Part shown: one piece after another, positions 16,301-23,468 of the stretch
How positions within the stretch are numbered: the stretch's first letter is position 1
Layout: each line of letters opens with the position of its first letter
Assembly: GCA_944323075.1 (NCBI GenBank)
Contig: CALURC010000016.1
Location: 124,001 to 188,000 of the forward strand
Direction of reading: 5' to 3'
DNA: 64,000 bases
From: an uncultured Alistipes sp.
Lineage (GTDB): Bacteria > Bacteroidota > Bacteroidia > Bacteroidales > Rikenellaceae
The notes under the pieces: model-generated
What the model was told of the DNA's origin: nothing
The model's database searches: none
What the model saw: only the letters and a program-made list of their open reading frames with translations
Translations under genes and position numbers: made by a program

Positions 16301-16793
16301 GGACATCGACCAGTTGCGACAGATCCGAACCGACATTGTCGGGCCAATACACCTTGTTCTGGATGATCTCCTTGACCAGTTTCTTCCCCGTATAGGCCTT
16401 ACAATATGTATCCAAAGTCAAAAACTTATCTGGGCTGAATGCCTCCACAACAACATACATATCGCTGGTATTCGGCTTCTTTTCCAGTTGAATATTAAAG
16501 ACATAATAATTCTTTGCCACAGAGAATGTCTCCACATTCAGCTGAACGGTACACGAACTGAACAATTTGTAAATCACCGAAGGGTCAAAGGTCGATCCCA
16601 ACTGGAGCTTAAACCAAATCCTCCCGGGCTGATAAATCTCTTTCGAATAGTTGAACTCACTCAAAGAGCATGTAACCTCATTCGTACCAACCTTGATTGG
16701 GATCTTTTTCCCTTGGGCATCATAAGTCAACGTAACGCTATTTTCCGTCCCCGAGTTATTAAGATTCCCTAAAGTCAACTTATAGGTTGCCAT
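13380..16793 (-). CDS. vgrG: VgrG (TssI) with long C-terminal extension
   Basis: A 1137-aa spike protein, much longer than the roughly 600-aa core. The N-terminal gp27-like part occupies residues 1 to about 480. The gp5 OB-fold is clear at about 510-600 (LGRVRVRYPWQGGEDDPSPWIRM, then FLPEKGDEAIINYENGNVEKP). A beta-helical needle follows at about 660-760 (ISIKSPLGKVGINAFTGITISAPNGNVKIQGKNVDIVAGNNLTLRSG in sections). Residues about 840-1137 are an extra, mostly helical domain (RIPQALRDIINGCNTLF, QALLVLVNNQIVEEGD) that I do not recognise. It may be an effector domain or a docking platform for effectors. The spike operon continues with the beta-repeat protein and the DUF4280 tip. Confidence 0.9.
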   Translation of the reverse strand: MATYKLTLGNLNNSGTENSVTLTYDAQGKKIPIKVGTNEVTCSLSEFNYSKEIYQPGRIWFKLQLGSTFDPSVIYKLFSSCTVQLNVETFSVAKNYYVFNIQLEKKPNTSDMYVVVEAFSPDKFLTLDTYCKAYTGKKLVKEIIQNKVYWPDNVGSDLSQLVDVHPQFLEFAVTKTEETEDPNTHKKKTQQVTTRYEFIQPYLVQYNESFFDFLVRVTNRCGEFFYYEGGKIHVGWPRPDKDVSALTDNDLIQIDTYTSIRYMQRQTTAWNAASLADVHNDYTQAKTWMTTASPKMMRDSEVAYDEHLAALPPKDKYTKWEDYAGWPEAFWISTVSDVFNQANLKDMIAYIMWDAPVALGTSKMSADSSNNDYEQTYFKKEANEERGFKKDDEDWMCLYSTAPQSGYDAMCSLDFYKKIREGIETAEQSRIRVTLENNFYNISLGSLIYFEDKNDIYIVVKIEGEAVASTQQKSGQSLTFEAISYEKDSKKKVFPPAASVAPIRVSSPQRAFITHNSDPLKLGRVRVRYPWQGGEDDPSPWIRMAVPMASKDSGFKFLPEKGDEAIINYENGNVEKPYVEGMLYSSERQPPFAYKGKGPRTISSLNGHSIIFSDSGANTNYLKTFAPVWGTVTTFFPSLKNDFPGGDGVKKAFGGIELTDAYGLYSISMSSDKRSISIKSPLGKVGINAFTGITISAPNGNVKIQGKNVDIVAGNNLTLRSGTNRDFLPTTTKDAAKLAKGIGTSLAGNLTVVDLSTIRIIFETVLRPIAGTLRLSSKRYLCLEAGKGSAEIKGRRIVDNFKTKKNVIGSNSAGSFFKGKYTFTHAADNKVYTPRIPQALRDIINGCNTLFTSYKTRSQTVLPHFTSYVQQRTALKQRQDLDSLLKKTDIPDLKTVFNNAQKGRRPEQFEMKDDNDIPANIDANTRQVVDAVVAALNNAAASIYAQAYNEDDELDRAFAGDVKFVVKDAKVKKALQKLYTPVTPATVLDKSLTSNALTALNVDPEARREAVYQALLVLVNNQIVEEGDRYYDRITAGGIGKPQQYCFYHWASFINGIKKESSAKKYLKDIGSTLLPIDDLIHLDDQHVWDNTDDGKILFADTAGKTLDINQGALHTYMESEDLDRVLLEIKQVLYSI

Positions 16794-16807
16794 ATTTCGT
16801 TTGCCCT

Positions 16808-17326
16808 TTAATAGTTTATATACAATTTTTTCTGGTATCCGTTGTTACCGACATACACGATCGATTGTAACAAAAGTTCGACCGTTGTCATCATAAGATC
16901 GACCGTTGTGGCTCGTTTCTGTTTAAGGGAACTCTGCCCTTTTATTTCGATGGCATCATAATTTTCACTCACACCTACAACAGCTCCCGAAACGATCAAA
17001 GCGCTGTCGTAATCACTCAATACGTTATCTCCGTTCTCATCAATCCGAAACGTAGCATTGAACACGACCGAAAAAACAGAAGTCCCGTTCTCTGTCAACC
17101 GCTGATAAAGCTCTTTCAGATAACCATCCGGCAAAGATTTGATCGTGAAATGTAACGGCAACGCCAATGTAGGACCATAGGGTTCTCCCATCGTGTTTCG
17201 TTGTCTGGAGCACTCGTAACCGAAGTGTTGCAACGTAAAACATCGCTCTTTTTTGGCCATCACCGTCGAATCGGTTATATCATAAAAAAACAGCGTTGCC
17301 TTCTTATAATTTGAAATATTCCACAT
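16808..17326 (-). CDS. Unknown 172-aa protein between Hcp-like and VgrG genes
   Basis: Counted from the ATG at 17326; a GTG at 17341 would add five residues. There is no signal peptide. The beta-rich middle (LALPLHFTIKSLPDGYLKELYQRL, about 54-77, then SVFSVVFNATFRIDENGDNV and ALIVSGAVVGVSENYDAIEI) has the feel of an Hcp/tube-type beta-barrel, and the length allows one. I cannot confirm the family. It sits 14 bases upstream of vgrG and just after an Hcp-like gene, so it could be a distal tube or tube-spike junction protein or a VgrG chaperone. Confidence 0.65.
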   Translation of the reverse strand: MWNISNYKKATLFFYDITDSTVMAKKERCFTLQHFGYECSRQRNTMGEPYGPTLALPLHFTIKSLPDGYLKELYQRLTENGTSVFSVVFNATFRIDENGDNVLSDYDSALIVSGAVVGVSENYDAIEIKGQSSLKQKRATTVDLMMTTVELLLQSIVYVGNNGYQKKLYINY

Positions 17327-17361
17327 ACTTTTCTGTCCCACTTCTGATTATGCGTACCTTC

Positions 17362-17769
17362 TTACTGGAAAACAACCTCATCGATATCCAACTTTTTCAT
17401 CATGATGGCCAGCCTCAACAAATGACGATGATTTCCTTCGATATCGTAAACCTCCGCAATGGAGAAGCACTTCGCATCTTCAAATGTATACGTTCTCTCC
17501 GTCACATCGTACTTGGCCGACTGATTGGCAAGATCGATCACAATTTTACCCGATAAAACCGTTTGATCGATATACCACTCGAAAAGATCCAAATCATCCC
17601 TATCGGGAGCGACAACCGATAGAACGACCTCATCGCACCGAGGATCGGCATCGGGCAGAAAAGAGTTGTGAGGTCTAGCCACTTTGACCTTACATTGAAC
17701 TACCTGATACTCTTTCGTATAGTTAGCAGAGGCATTATCCCCAATGTATAAACGTGCGGATAAAGACAT
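17362..17769 (-). CDS. Hcp-like tube protein (third copy, divergent)
   Basis: A 135-aa protein similar in size and layout to Bacteroidota TssD/Hcp. It starts MSLSARLYIGD, has a long central strand-helix unit DLDLFEWYIDQTVLSGKIVIDL (about 57-78) matching the Hcp pattern L..Wm.....l..g.i.f., and ends with strands of the type AIMMKKLDIDEVVF. It is clearly more diverged than the two Hcp genes upstream, and a strong hairpin separates it from them. It may form a specialised tube layer next to VgrG or carry cargo. It precedes the 172-aa gene by 35 bases. Confidence 0.7.
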   Translation of the reverse strand: MSLSARLYIGDNASANYTKEYQVVQCKVKVARPHNSFLPDADPRCDEVVLSVVAPDRDDLDLFEWYIDQTVLSGKIVIDLANQSAKYDVTERTYTFEDAKCFSIAEVYDIEGNHRHLLRLAIMMKKLDIDEVVFQ

Positions 17770-17803
17770 AACGACTTTTTAATTCAAACGCTATTAGAGC
17801 ATA

Positions 17804-17841
17804 TTTCCCCGACTGACGATACGGTTCGTTTGTCGGGGAAA
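17804..17841 (-). terminator. Strong hairpin between the hcp pair and the spike operon
   Basis: A perfect 10-base stem (17804-17813 with 17832-17841, TTTCCCCGAC/GTCGGGGAAA) sits 31 bases after the second hcp stop. There is no U-run after it on the minus strand, so it may be a weak terminator or an mRNA-stabilising 3' structure. It could let hcp be expressed above the downstream spike genes. Confidence 0.55.
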
Positions 17842-17871
17842 TACATTATTTATATACCTAATGTTCCGATC

Positions 17872-18270
17872 CTATTTCCATGGATTCTGGAAATCGACAG
17901 GTCCATTCTTCAACTCTTGACAAACAATTTGTAGCTCTTCGAAATGCTCCTCTCCATCTTCCCATTTCTCCATGTAATGCACGCAATAGCATGCCGTACC
18001 TTCCAACTCTTTCATCGTAGAGCCATCGATCGTATTAAAGAACGTGATCTTCATATCGCGGGGATCATTGGGAGACAACATCCACTGCAGCAACTGGTTG
18101 TTTCCGTCATTCATCGCCTTGACACGGATATTGATACGTCCGCCTCTGGGAATACCCGAAATTTGACCTTCACGATCTGTCGTTTGTGAGAATGCATAAT
18201 CGATCATCATCACTTCACGTGTCTCAAAACCTTTTACCGATAATTGTACCGGTGTGATATTTTCAGCCAT
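17872..18270 (-). CDS. hcp: Hcp (TssD) tube protein, copy 2
   Basis: A 132-aa Bacteroidota-type Hcp, which stacks as hexamer rings to form the inner tube and may carry effectors. Characteristic elements are VMMIDYAFSQTTDREGQISGIPRGGRINIRV (about 20-50) with the conserved G-x-P-R-G-G, then LLQWMLSPNDPRDMKITF (59-76), and a final strand region FEELQIVCQELKNGPVDFQNPW. It is a close paralog of the neighbouring 130-aa Hcp (shared V-K-x-F/Y-x-x-R-E-V-M-M and SGIPRGG), 38 bases apart. Duplicate tube genes may allow mixed tubes or different cargo. Confidence 0.9.
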   Translation of the reverse strand: MAENITPVQLSVKGFETREVMMIDYAFSQTTDREGQISGIPRGGRINIRVKAMNDGNNQLLQWMLSPNDPRDMKITFFNTIDGSTMKELEGTACYCVHYMEKWEDGEEHFEELQIVCQELKNGPVDFQNPWK

Positions 18271-18308
18271 AGTATTTTCAACCGTTAAAATTACACATTA
18301 CGTTTAAA

Positions 18309-18701
18309 CTAAGCCCAGTCGTTCTCAAAAACAACAGACTCGAACTCAATTTTCTGACAAGTGATTTCGATCTCTTCGAAATGTCCTTTCTTGTCCTCCC
18401 ATCGTTCTTCGAAGTTCACACAATAGCCATTGGTAAACTTGATGGTTTTCATATTTTTACCGGTTTTGGTCTCCAGAAAAGTGATCACCCCATTTTTCGG
18501 CAAATTCCGTTCGACCATCCATGCCATCAAATCCGGGGTACCGTCATTCAGAGCTTTAACCCGAATTTTGATTTTACCACCACGAGGAATTCCTGACATC
18601 TGTCCTTCCACATCGGTAGCCTGATCAAACTCATATTTAACCATCATGACTTCCCGTTCCTTATAGCCGTCAACTTCTAATTTCACTGGTGTCTTTGCCA
18701 T
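18309..18701 (-). CDS. hcp: Hcp (TssD) tube protein, copy 1
   Basis: A 130-aa tube protein with the family start VDGYKEREVMMVKYEFDQATDVEGQMSGIPRGGKIKIRV (residues about 8-48; key G-I-P-R-G-G) and LMAWMVERNLPKNGVITF (58-75). The C-terminus FEEIEITCQKIEFESVVFEN forms the last strands. It lies 42 bases after tssC and 38 before the second hcp. Being first after the sheath genes, it is probably the major tube protein. The full length and intact core suggest a working protein. Confidence 0.92.
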   Translation of the reverse strand: MAKTPVKLEVDGYKEREVMMVKYEFDQATDVEGQMSGIPRGGKIKIRVKALNDGTPDLMAWMVERNLPKNGVITFLETKTGKNMKTIKFTNGYCVNFEERWEDKKGHFEEIEITCQKIEFESVVFENDWA

Positions 18702-18743
18702 AATTTTACGTTTTTAGAGGTTTTTTACTATCGATTCTATTGT

Positions 18744-20123
18744 TTATGCCATTTGGACATCTTTATCCTTTTTATCTGCTGAAACCTTGATTATAAAATT
18801 CTTAGCAGAGTAGAAAGGAGTCAGACTGATGTCACAAGTGATGCGTTTCGTTACCGGATCCTGCGTCGGTTCCTTGATCTCATAGTTCTGGAACAAATTG
18901 CCGTAACCTTTATAGTCGTTCAAGAAGGACTGAATTTTTGCTTTCAGATTTTTTGGTGAATTATATGGATCCCAGTTCTCGAGTGCGACTTCATGCACAT
19001 AGTTCATCAGAACCTTTTTAACCCAGTCAAACACACGAACGATCGGATACTCCTTCATCGCCGTATTGTCACCGTTGTAGAGTGTCGTGTTGTTGAAAGC
19101 CATAACACGTCCTTCGGAATAGACCATCGGGATCACCTGATTGTCCATAAGTGCTGCGATTTCCGATTTCAACAGATCCAACTTCACACCCTTTACGCCA
19201 TCCAGTGTTCCATATTTTTTACCACCTGCACCCTGAGCCATGTTGGCACTCTCATCGTAGAGCTTTCCTGCCAATGCGGCAGAACTAGGGATGTAGAAAG
19301 CAGGGCTGTCTTTTTCATCCTCGGACAGTTTCTCCGAATCGCGGCCGACCAACCAGTTGGCTGTCATAATAACATTCTGAAGCTCAATATCACTATCGCG
19401 GTAACCCTCCGTATTGGAGAACAAATCATCGAACGAATATTCATCAGCATGGTCCGTCATCAACATCACCTTATATTTAAAGGCGATCTTGGCCCATTGC
19501 AACAGGGTAGGTTTATCTTGAAATACACAGCCCGGAACGACCATCAAACTGTAACAATCTTTCAGACTCAACCGATCGAAACCGTTACGCAACAGGGTAT
19601 CGACCTCCTGTGCAAAACCAGAATCACTGTCTGCGATATCATCTTTATAAACATTGATCACGCGCAGATTCTTTACCTTATCCGTATTGGCCGTTTTAAA
19701 GAAGCTGTCGAGTGCACGATAGGAACGTTCCAGATTAGCCGTTGCAAACAGTGCATCAGTAATACCCTGGCTGAGTACTTTCGTATATTTCGCCTCTTTG
19801 GCCTTACAGGAGTCGACAAATTCGGTTGCGCTTTCATGACCCTCGTTCAATATCTCGAGCCACCCTTTGATGTCATTAATCAGATTCTCCCGTTTGTCCT
19901 TAAACCGTTTGTCGGACAAAAATACGGCTTTAGCCGCCTTTCGGGCAGGATTCAAATTATCTGCATCGGGCATGAATCCACGAATGGCATTGAATCCTCC
20001 GAATGCAGATAACAACTGCGATATATCTTTCCCTTGTGCCGGTTGTTGAGCCTGTTTCGCTTCATTGGCATCAGCCGCACCTTGAGAGGCTATGTTGCTT
20101 TTTTGTAATTCAGTCTCTGCCAT
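18744..20123 (-). CDS. tssC: T6SS contractile sheath large subunit TssC
   Basis: A 459-aa TssC, forming with TssB the contractile sheath around the Hcp tube. Recognisable parts are ANLERSYRALDSFFKTANTDKVKNLRVINVYKDDI (about 127-160) and the C-terminal handshake region (FLNDYKGYGNLFQNYEI, then DPVTKRITCDISLTPFYSAKNFIIKV near 425-452). The conserved P-F-x-A-x-x-F-x-i of sheath proteins is visible here. The N-terminus is an alanine/glutamine-rich linker. It follows tssB by 20 bases. Cells normally recycle the contracted sheath through ClpV, encoded two genes upstream. Confidence 0.92.
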   Translation of the reverse strand: MAETELQKSNIASQGAADANEAKQAQQPAQGKDISQLLSAFGGFNAIRGFMPDADNLNPARKAAKAVFLSDKRFKDKRENLINDIKGWLEILNEGHESATEFVDSCKAKEAKYTKVLSQGITDALFATANLERSYRALDSFFKTANTDKVKNLRVINVYKDDIADSDSGFAQEVDTLLRNGFDRLSLKDCYSLMVVPGCVFQDKPTLLQWAKIAFKYKVMLMTDHADEYSFDDLFSNTEGYRDSDIELQNVIMTANWLVGRDSEKLSEDEKDSPAFYIPSSAALAGKLYDESANMAQGAGGKKYGTLDGVKGVKLDLLKSEIAALMDNQVIPMVYSEGRVMAFNNTTLYNGDNTAMKEYPIVRVFDWVKKVLMNYVHEVALENWDPYNSPKNLKAKIQSFLNDYKGYGNLFQNYEIKEPTQDPVTKRITCDISLTPFYSAKNFIIKVSADKKDKDVQMA

Positions 20124-20143
20124 AATCTCTATACCATTTATAT

Positions 20144-20608
20144 TTATTTATTATTTTCCAATTCATCCAACATGGCCTGCAACATCTCTTTCAGTTCCTC
20201 TTTCGCCGTGCTGTTTTTCAGAATATCCCGGAGCTTACGATTCTGCTCGATACTCTTGCGGATTTTGCTGCTCGTATCGATCTTTTTCTTCACTCCCGAA
20301 AGGAACTGACTGTTTTCCACAAGCCGTCCCTTACCACCCTGAGCCTCGAAGTCGCGAAGCTCTCTGAAATGGAGCACCTCATTCACAGAACCTCCCTCTT
20401 CATCTACGAAGTCAACCTCAACCGACGGTTTGAAATGTGCAAACGCATCCTGAATCGTCTGAATGTCTTCCACTAGTTCTGGATTTCCCGGTTCCACATC
20501 CGATGTATATTGATCGATCATTAACGTTTTGTTATTGTCTATCGGGCTGACCTTCGCATTAGATTCTTCATCCGGTGCCATCGAGATAAAATTCTCTTTC
20601 ATTGCCAT
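20144..20608 (-). CDS. tssB: T6SS contractile sheath small subunit TssB
   Basis: A 154-aa sheath protein, pairing with TssC. Segments PSVEVDFVDEEGGSVNEVLHFRELRDFEAQG (about 61-91) and IRKSIEQNRKLRDILKNSTAKEELKEML (116-143) match the Bacteroidota TssB layout. There, a charged beta region is followed by the C-terminal helix that forms the sheath handshake. It lies between clpV (48-base gap) and tssC (20-base gap), the normal gene order. Confidence 0.9.
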   Translation of the reverse strand: MAMKENFISMAPDEESNAKVSPIDNNKTLMIDQYTSDVEPGNPELVEDIQTIQDAFAHFKPSVEVDFVDEEGGSVNEVLHFRELRDFEAQGGKGRLVENSQFLSGVKKKIDTSSKIRKSIEQNRKLRDILKNSTAKEELKEMLQAMLDELENNK

Positions 20609-20656
20609 AATCTTCTTCCTTTTTAGTGTAATTTATTTTCTAACTCAATTTTCATT

Positions 20657-23104
20657 TCAACGTGTCACGAACTCTGGCTGTCCCTCTTTCATGCGGACCT
20701 CAACCGTACCTCCCGACTTAACCTTCCCTGAGATAATCAGCTTCGACAACGGATGGCGAAGCTCCTTGCGGATAATACCGATAACCGGACGCGCCCCGTA
20801 CTGCGGATTGAAACCCATCATTGCGATATCTCGCTTAACTTCTGGAGACATAACAAGCTTTATATCTTGCTCTTCCAACAGTTTGAGCAATCCTTTCAGA
20901 TGAATATCGAAAATACGGGTAACGGTATCCTCTGTAATCGGTGAGAAGGGAACTATCTCCGTCAGACGTCCCAAAAATTCGGGTCGGAAATAGTTTTGCA
21001 TAATATCCATCAGATCATTATTCTGGGGGACCACTCCTTTATTGAACGAATCGACGATGAATTGGCTGCCGATATTGGAGGTAAACAGAATTAGGGCATT
21101 CGAAAAATCGCCCACACGGCCCAACCTGTCATGCAGCTTTCCCTCGTCCAGAATCTGCAAAAACAGATCGAATACCGACTTGTGCGCCTTCTCGATCTCA
21201 TCGAACAGCACGACCGAATAGGGTTTCTGACGAATCTTGTTGACCAAAAGGCCTCCTTCCTCATACCCGACGTACCCCGGAGGCGCTCCGTAGAGCAGGG
21301 CTACCGAATGTTCCTCCTTGAACTCCGACATATCGAAACGGATGAGTGACGACTCGTCCTCGAACAGGAATGCGGCCAACGCTTTCGAGAGCTCCGTCTT
21401 TCCGGTTCCGGTCGGACCGAGAAAGAAGAACGATCCCATCGGTTGTCCCTTCTTGTTCAGGCCTGAACGGGATTCGAACACCGCATCGAGCACAATCTTG
21501 ACCGCATGATCTTGACCAACCACCCGTTTTTTCAAAGTGGCTTCCGCGTTGATCAGCCGGTCCCTCTCTTTCGACTGCACCTTACCCAACGGAATACCGG
21601 TCTGCTTGGCCACTACGGCAAACAGATCGGAGCTGTCGAGTTCTGTACGTTTCGGTTCGCACAGCTGAGCAAGCCGGTCAAGCGTCTGTTTCAGATAATC
21701 CACCCGCTCCTGTGCCGTCGCTAATTTATTGAAATCTACCTCCGCATCCAACTGAGCCAACAGAATACAACTGATCTGATTGAGCATCTTGTAATGTAAC
21801 CACTCTAACTCAGTCATCATCCGAGCATTTTCTTTTGTCTCTTGATACTCAGTCAGATGAGTCAATTCTATCTGAAGAGCAGCCACATCTGCTGCGGACA
21901 TATCGTTCATTGTCTTAACCAAAGCCATCGTACGATCGATCAGATCGAAAGCCGAATCAGGCAACGCCTTCTCCGTCAGATAGCGCTTGGCCAGACGGAC
22001 CGCATCGACCATCACCGGCTCACCGATAGCCAATTGATGATACTCGGAATAGGTCCCCACGGCACCTTTCAGAATACGCAGACAAAGGTCGGCATTCGGT
22101 TCTTCGAGGGTAATTTTTTCGAGCTTGTTGACGAACTCCTTGTCGGTTTCGATGTTTTTGGTATATCCATCAATCGATGCCGTACAGAGTAACAACAGAT
22201 TACCTTTATTTAACTCTTGTTTAAGAATGGCAGAGGCTCCATACAGACTACTCTGTTTATCAAAAAGTTTATCGATTGACTCGATGACCAGAATCGCATT
22301 GGGACGCTCCTTGATTTCTCGCAGCAGGTTTTTAAATCGGTCTTCCAACTCGCCTTTGTACGACGCATCGGCACCGATACTTGCCAGATCGAGCTCATAA
22401 GCAGCCGCTTCACTCAAAAACGACGGCACGTGGCCTTCACACAATTGCTTGACAAATGCATGGATCAGCGCTGTTTTCCCCACGCCGGACTCCCCGGTTA
22501 TCAACAGATTGGACTTGGTCTTACGGCCCAGAATTTCGAAAATTACCGAGATTTCGTTTTCAAAACCGATTACAGGAGTAAACTTGCCAGCTTTTGTCTC
22601 TACAATAAGATCGACACAATATTTTTCTATCAATCCTTTACCGTTTTCTGATATAAAGTTCATTTTACCCTCTGTTCCATTTTGCTTGGATCCGGAAACG
22701 GAAGCTCCCATCCGGGCTTCAATCTCACTTGCAGTCAAAGGAAGTGTCTTCAACTGCTCAAACGTAAAACCAACCCCAGGAGTAACTAACGACGTCAAAA
22801 TGCAGATCGGCTCACGTTCAGCCAATCCAAATTTTTCCCGATACGCATCGGCCTCTTCCATAACAGCCTTGGATTCTTCCGAATAATCGAGATCCTTTTG
22901 TGGTCTTGGGGCACGCGGAGAAAGCTGCATCTGGATATCGGCCCACTCTTGTAAATAGTAGTAATCTTTATCGAGATCGGTCTCAATAAAATGAACCAGC
23001 CCCATACTTTTATGAAGTACGGCCTTAAACAGATGGGAGGGATAGATTGCGTCACTACAATATTCCTCAGCAAAAGAATTGGCAATGTCCTTGATACTGC
23101 TCAT
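20657..23104 (-). CDS. clpV: ClpV (TssH) AAA+ ATPase for sheath recycling
   Basis: An 815-aa double-AAA+ protein of the ClpB/ClpV group. The N-domain (about 1-140) is Clp-N-like but diverged. Walker A of AAA1 is GESGVGKT at 204-211; AAA2 has GPTGTGKTELSKALA near residue 575 and Walker B VVLFDEIEKAH. GYVGYEEGG is the typical AAA2 pore loop. A coiled-coil middle region (about 390-510) is short compared with ClpB, as in ClpV. It unfolds contracted TssB-TssC sheath. Co-location with tssB/tssC supports ClpV over ClpB. It is first in the operon, with a -7 box upstream. Confidence 0.93.
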   Translation of the reverse strand: MSSIKDIANSFAEEYCSDAIYPSHLFKAVLHKSMGLVHFIETDLDKDYYYLQEWADIQMQLSPRAPRPQKDLDYSEESKAVMEEADAYREKFGLAEREPICILTSLVTPGVGFTFEQLKTLPLTASEIEARMGASVSGSKQNGTEGKMNFISENGKGLIEKYCVDLIVETKAGKFTPVIGFENEISVIFEILGRKTKSNLLITGESGVGKTALIHAFVKQLCEGHVPSFLSEAAAYELDLASIGADASYKGELEDRFKNLLREIKERPNAILVIESIDKLFDKQSSLYGASAILKQELNKGNLLLLCTASIDGYTKNIETDKEFVNKLEKITLEEPNADLCLRILKGAVGTYSEYHQLAIGEPVMVDAVRLAKRYLTEKALPDSAFDLIDRTMALVKTMNDMSAADVAALQIELTHLTEYQETKENARMMTELEWLHYKMLNQISCILLAQLDAEVDFNKLATAQERVDYLKQTLDRLAQLCEPKRTELDSSDLFAVVAKQTGIPLGKVQSKERDRLINAEATLKKRVVGQDHAVKIVLDAVFESRSGLNKKGQPMGSFFFLGPTGTGKTELSKALAAFLFEDESSLIRFDMSEFKEEHSVALLYGAPPGYVGYEEGGLLVNKIRQKPYSVVLFDEIEKAHKSVFDLFLQILDEGKLHDRLGRVGDFSNALILFTSNIGSQFIVDSFNKGVVPQNNDLMDIMQNYFRPEFLGRLTEIVPFSPITEDTVTRIFDIHLKGLLKLLEEQDIKLVMSPEVKRDIAMMGFNPQYGARPVIGIIRKELRHPLSKLIISGKVKSGGTVEVRMKEGQPEFVTR

Positions 23105-23468
23105 TTTCTATCCTTCGAATATTTGTTATACATTTGGCGTAAGCTACTCTACAAATATACGCAAAAAAAAGATACAACCATTCATTTGAAGTATTTTTTA
23201 ACAACATCATAAGAACCTATCAATTAATCACCTCTGAATTTTATCCTAACCTTTTTCAATCCAGAAGATTAAAATTTTTAACTGATACAAACGAAATATT
23301 TTCCATTTTTTTCACCTCAACAAAGACACATCAACCCACATAAAATCTAACTAAGCTTCTGTTAGAAAAAAAATACTCTTCTATCGAAAATATCCGTTTT
23401 TTTCACCAATCGGGTAATTATATATTATTTTTGTACGTTAAGTTGAAAAACAAGAAACAATTACTGCT
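23105..23468. promoter_or_regulatory. Divergent intergenic region: clpV operon and M16 protease promoters
   Basis: This 364-base AT-rich gap serves two divergent genes. On the minus strand TATATTTG (23152-23159) matches the -7 consensus, about 48 bases before the clpV ATG. On the plus strand TATTTTTG (23426-23433) lies 36 bases before the M16 ATG. The middle (about 23200-23400) is AT-rich with no gene or clear structure. Confidence 0.5.
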
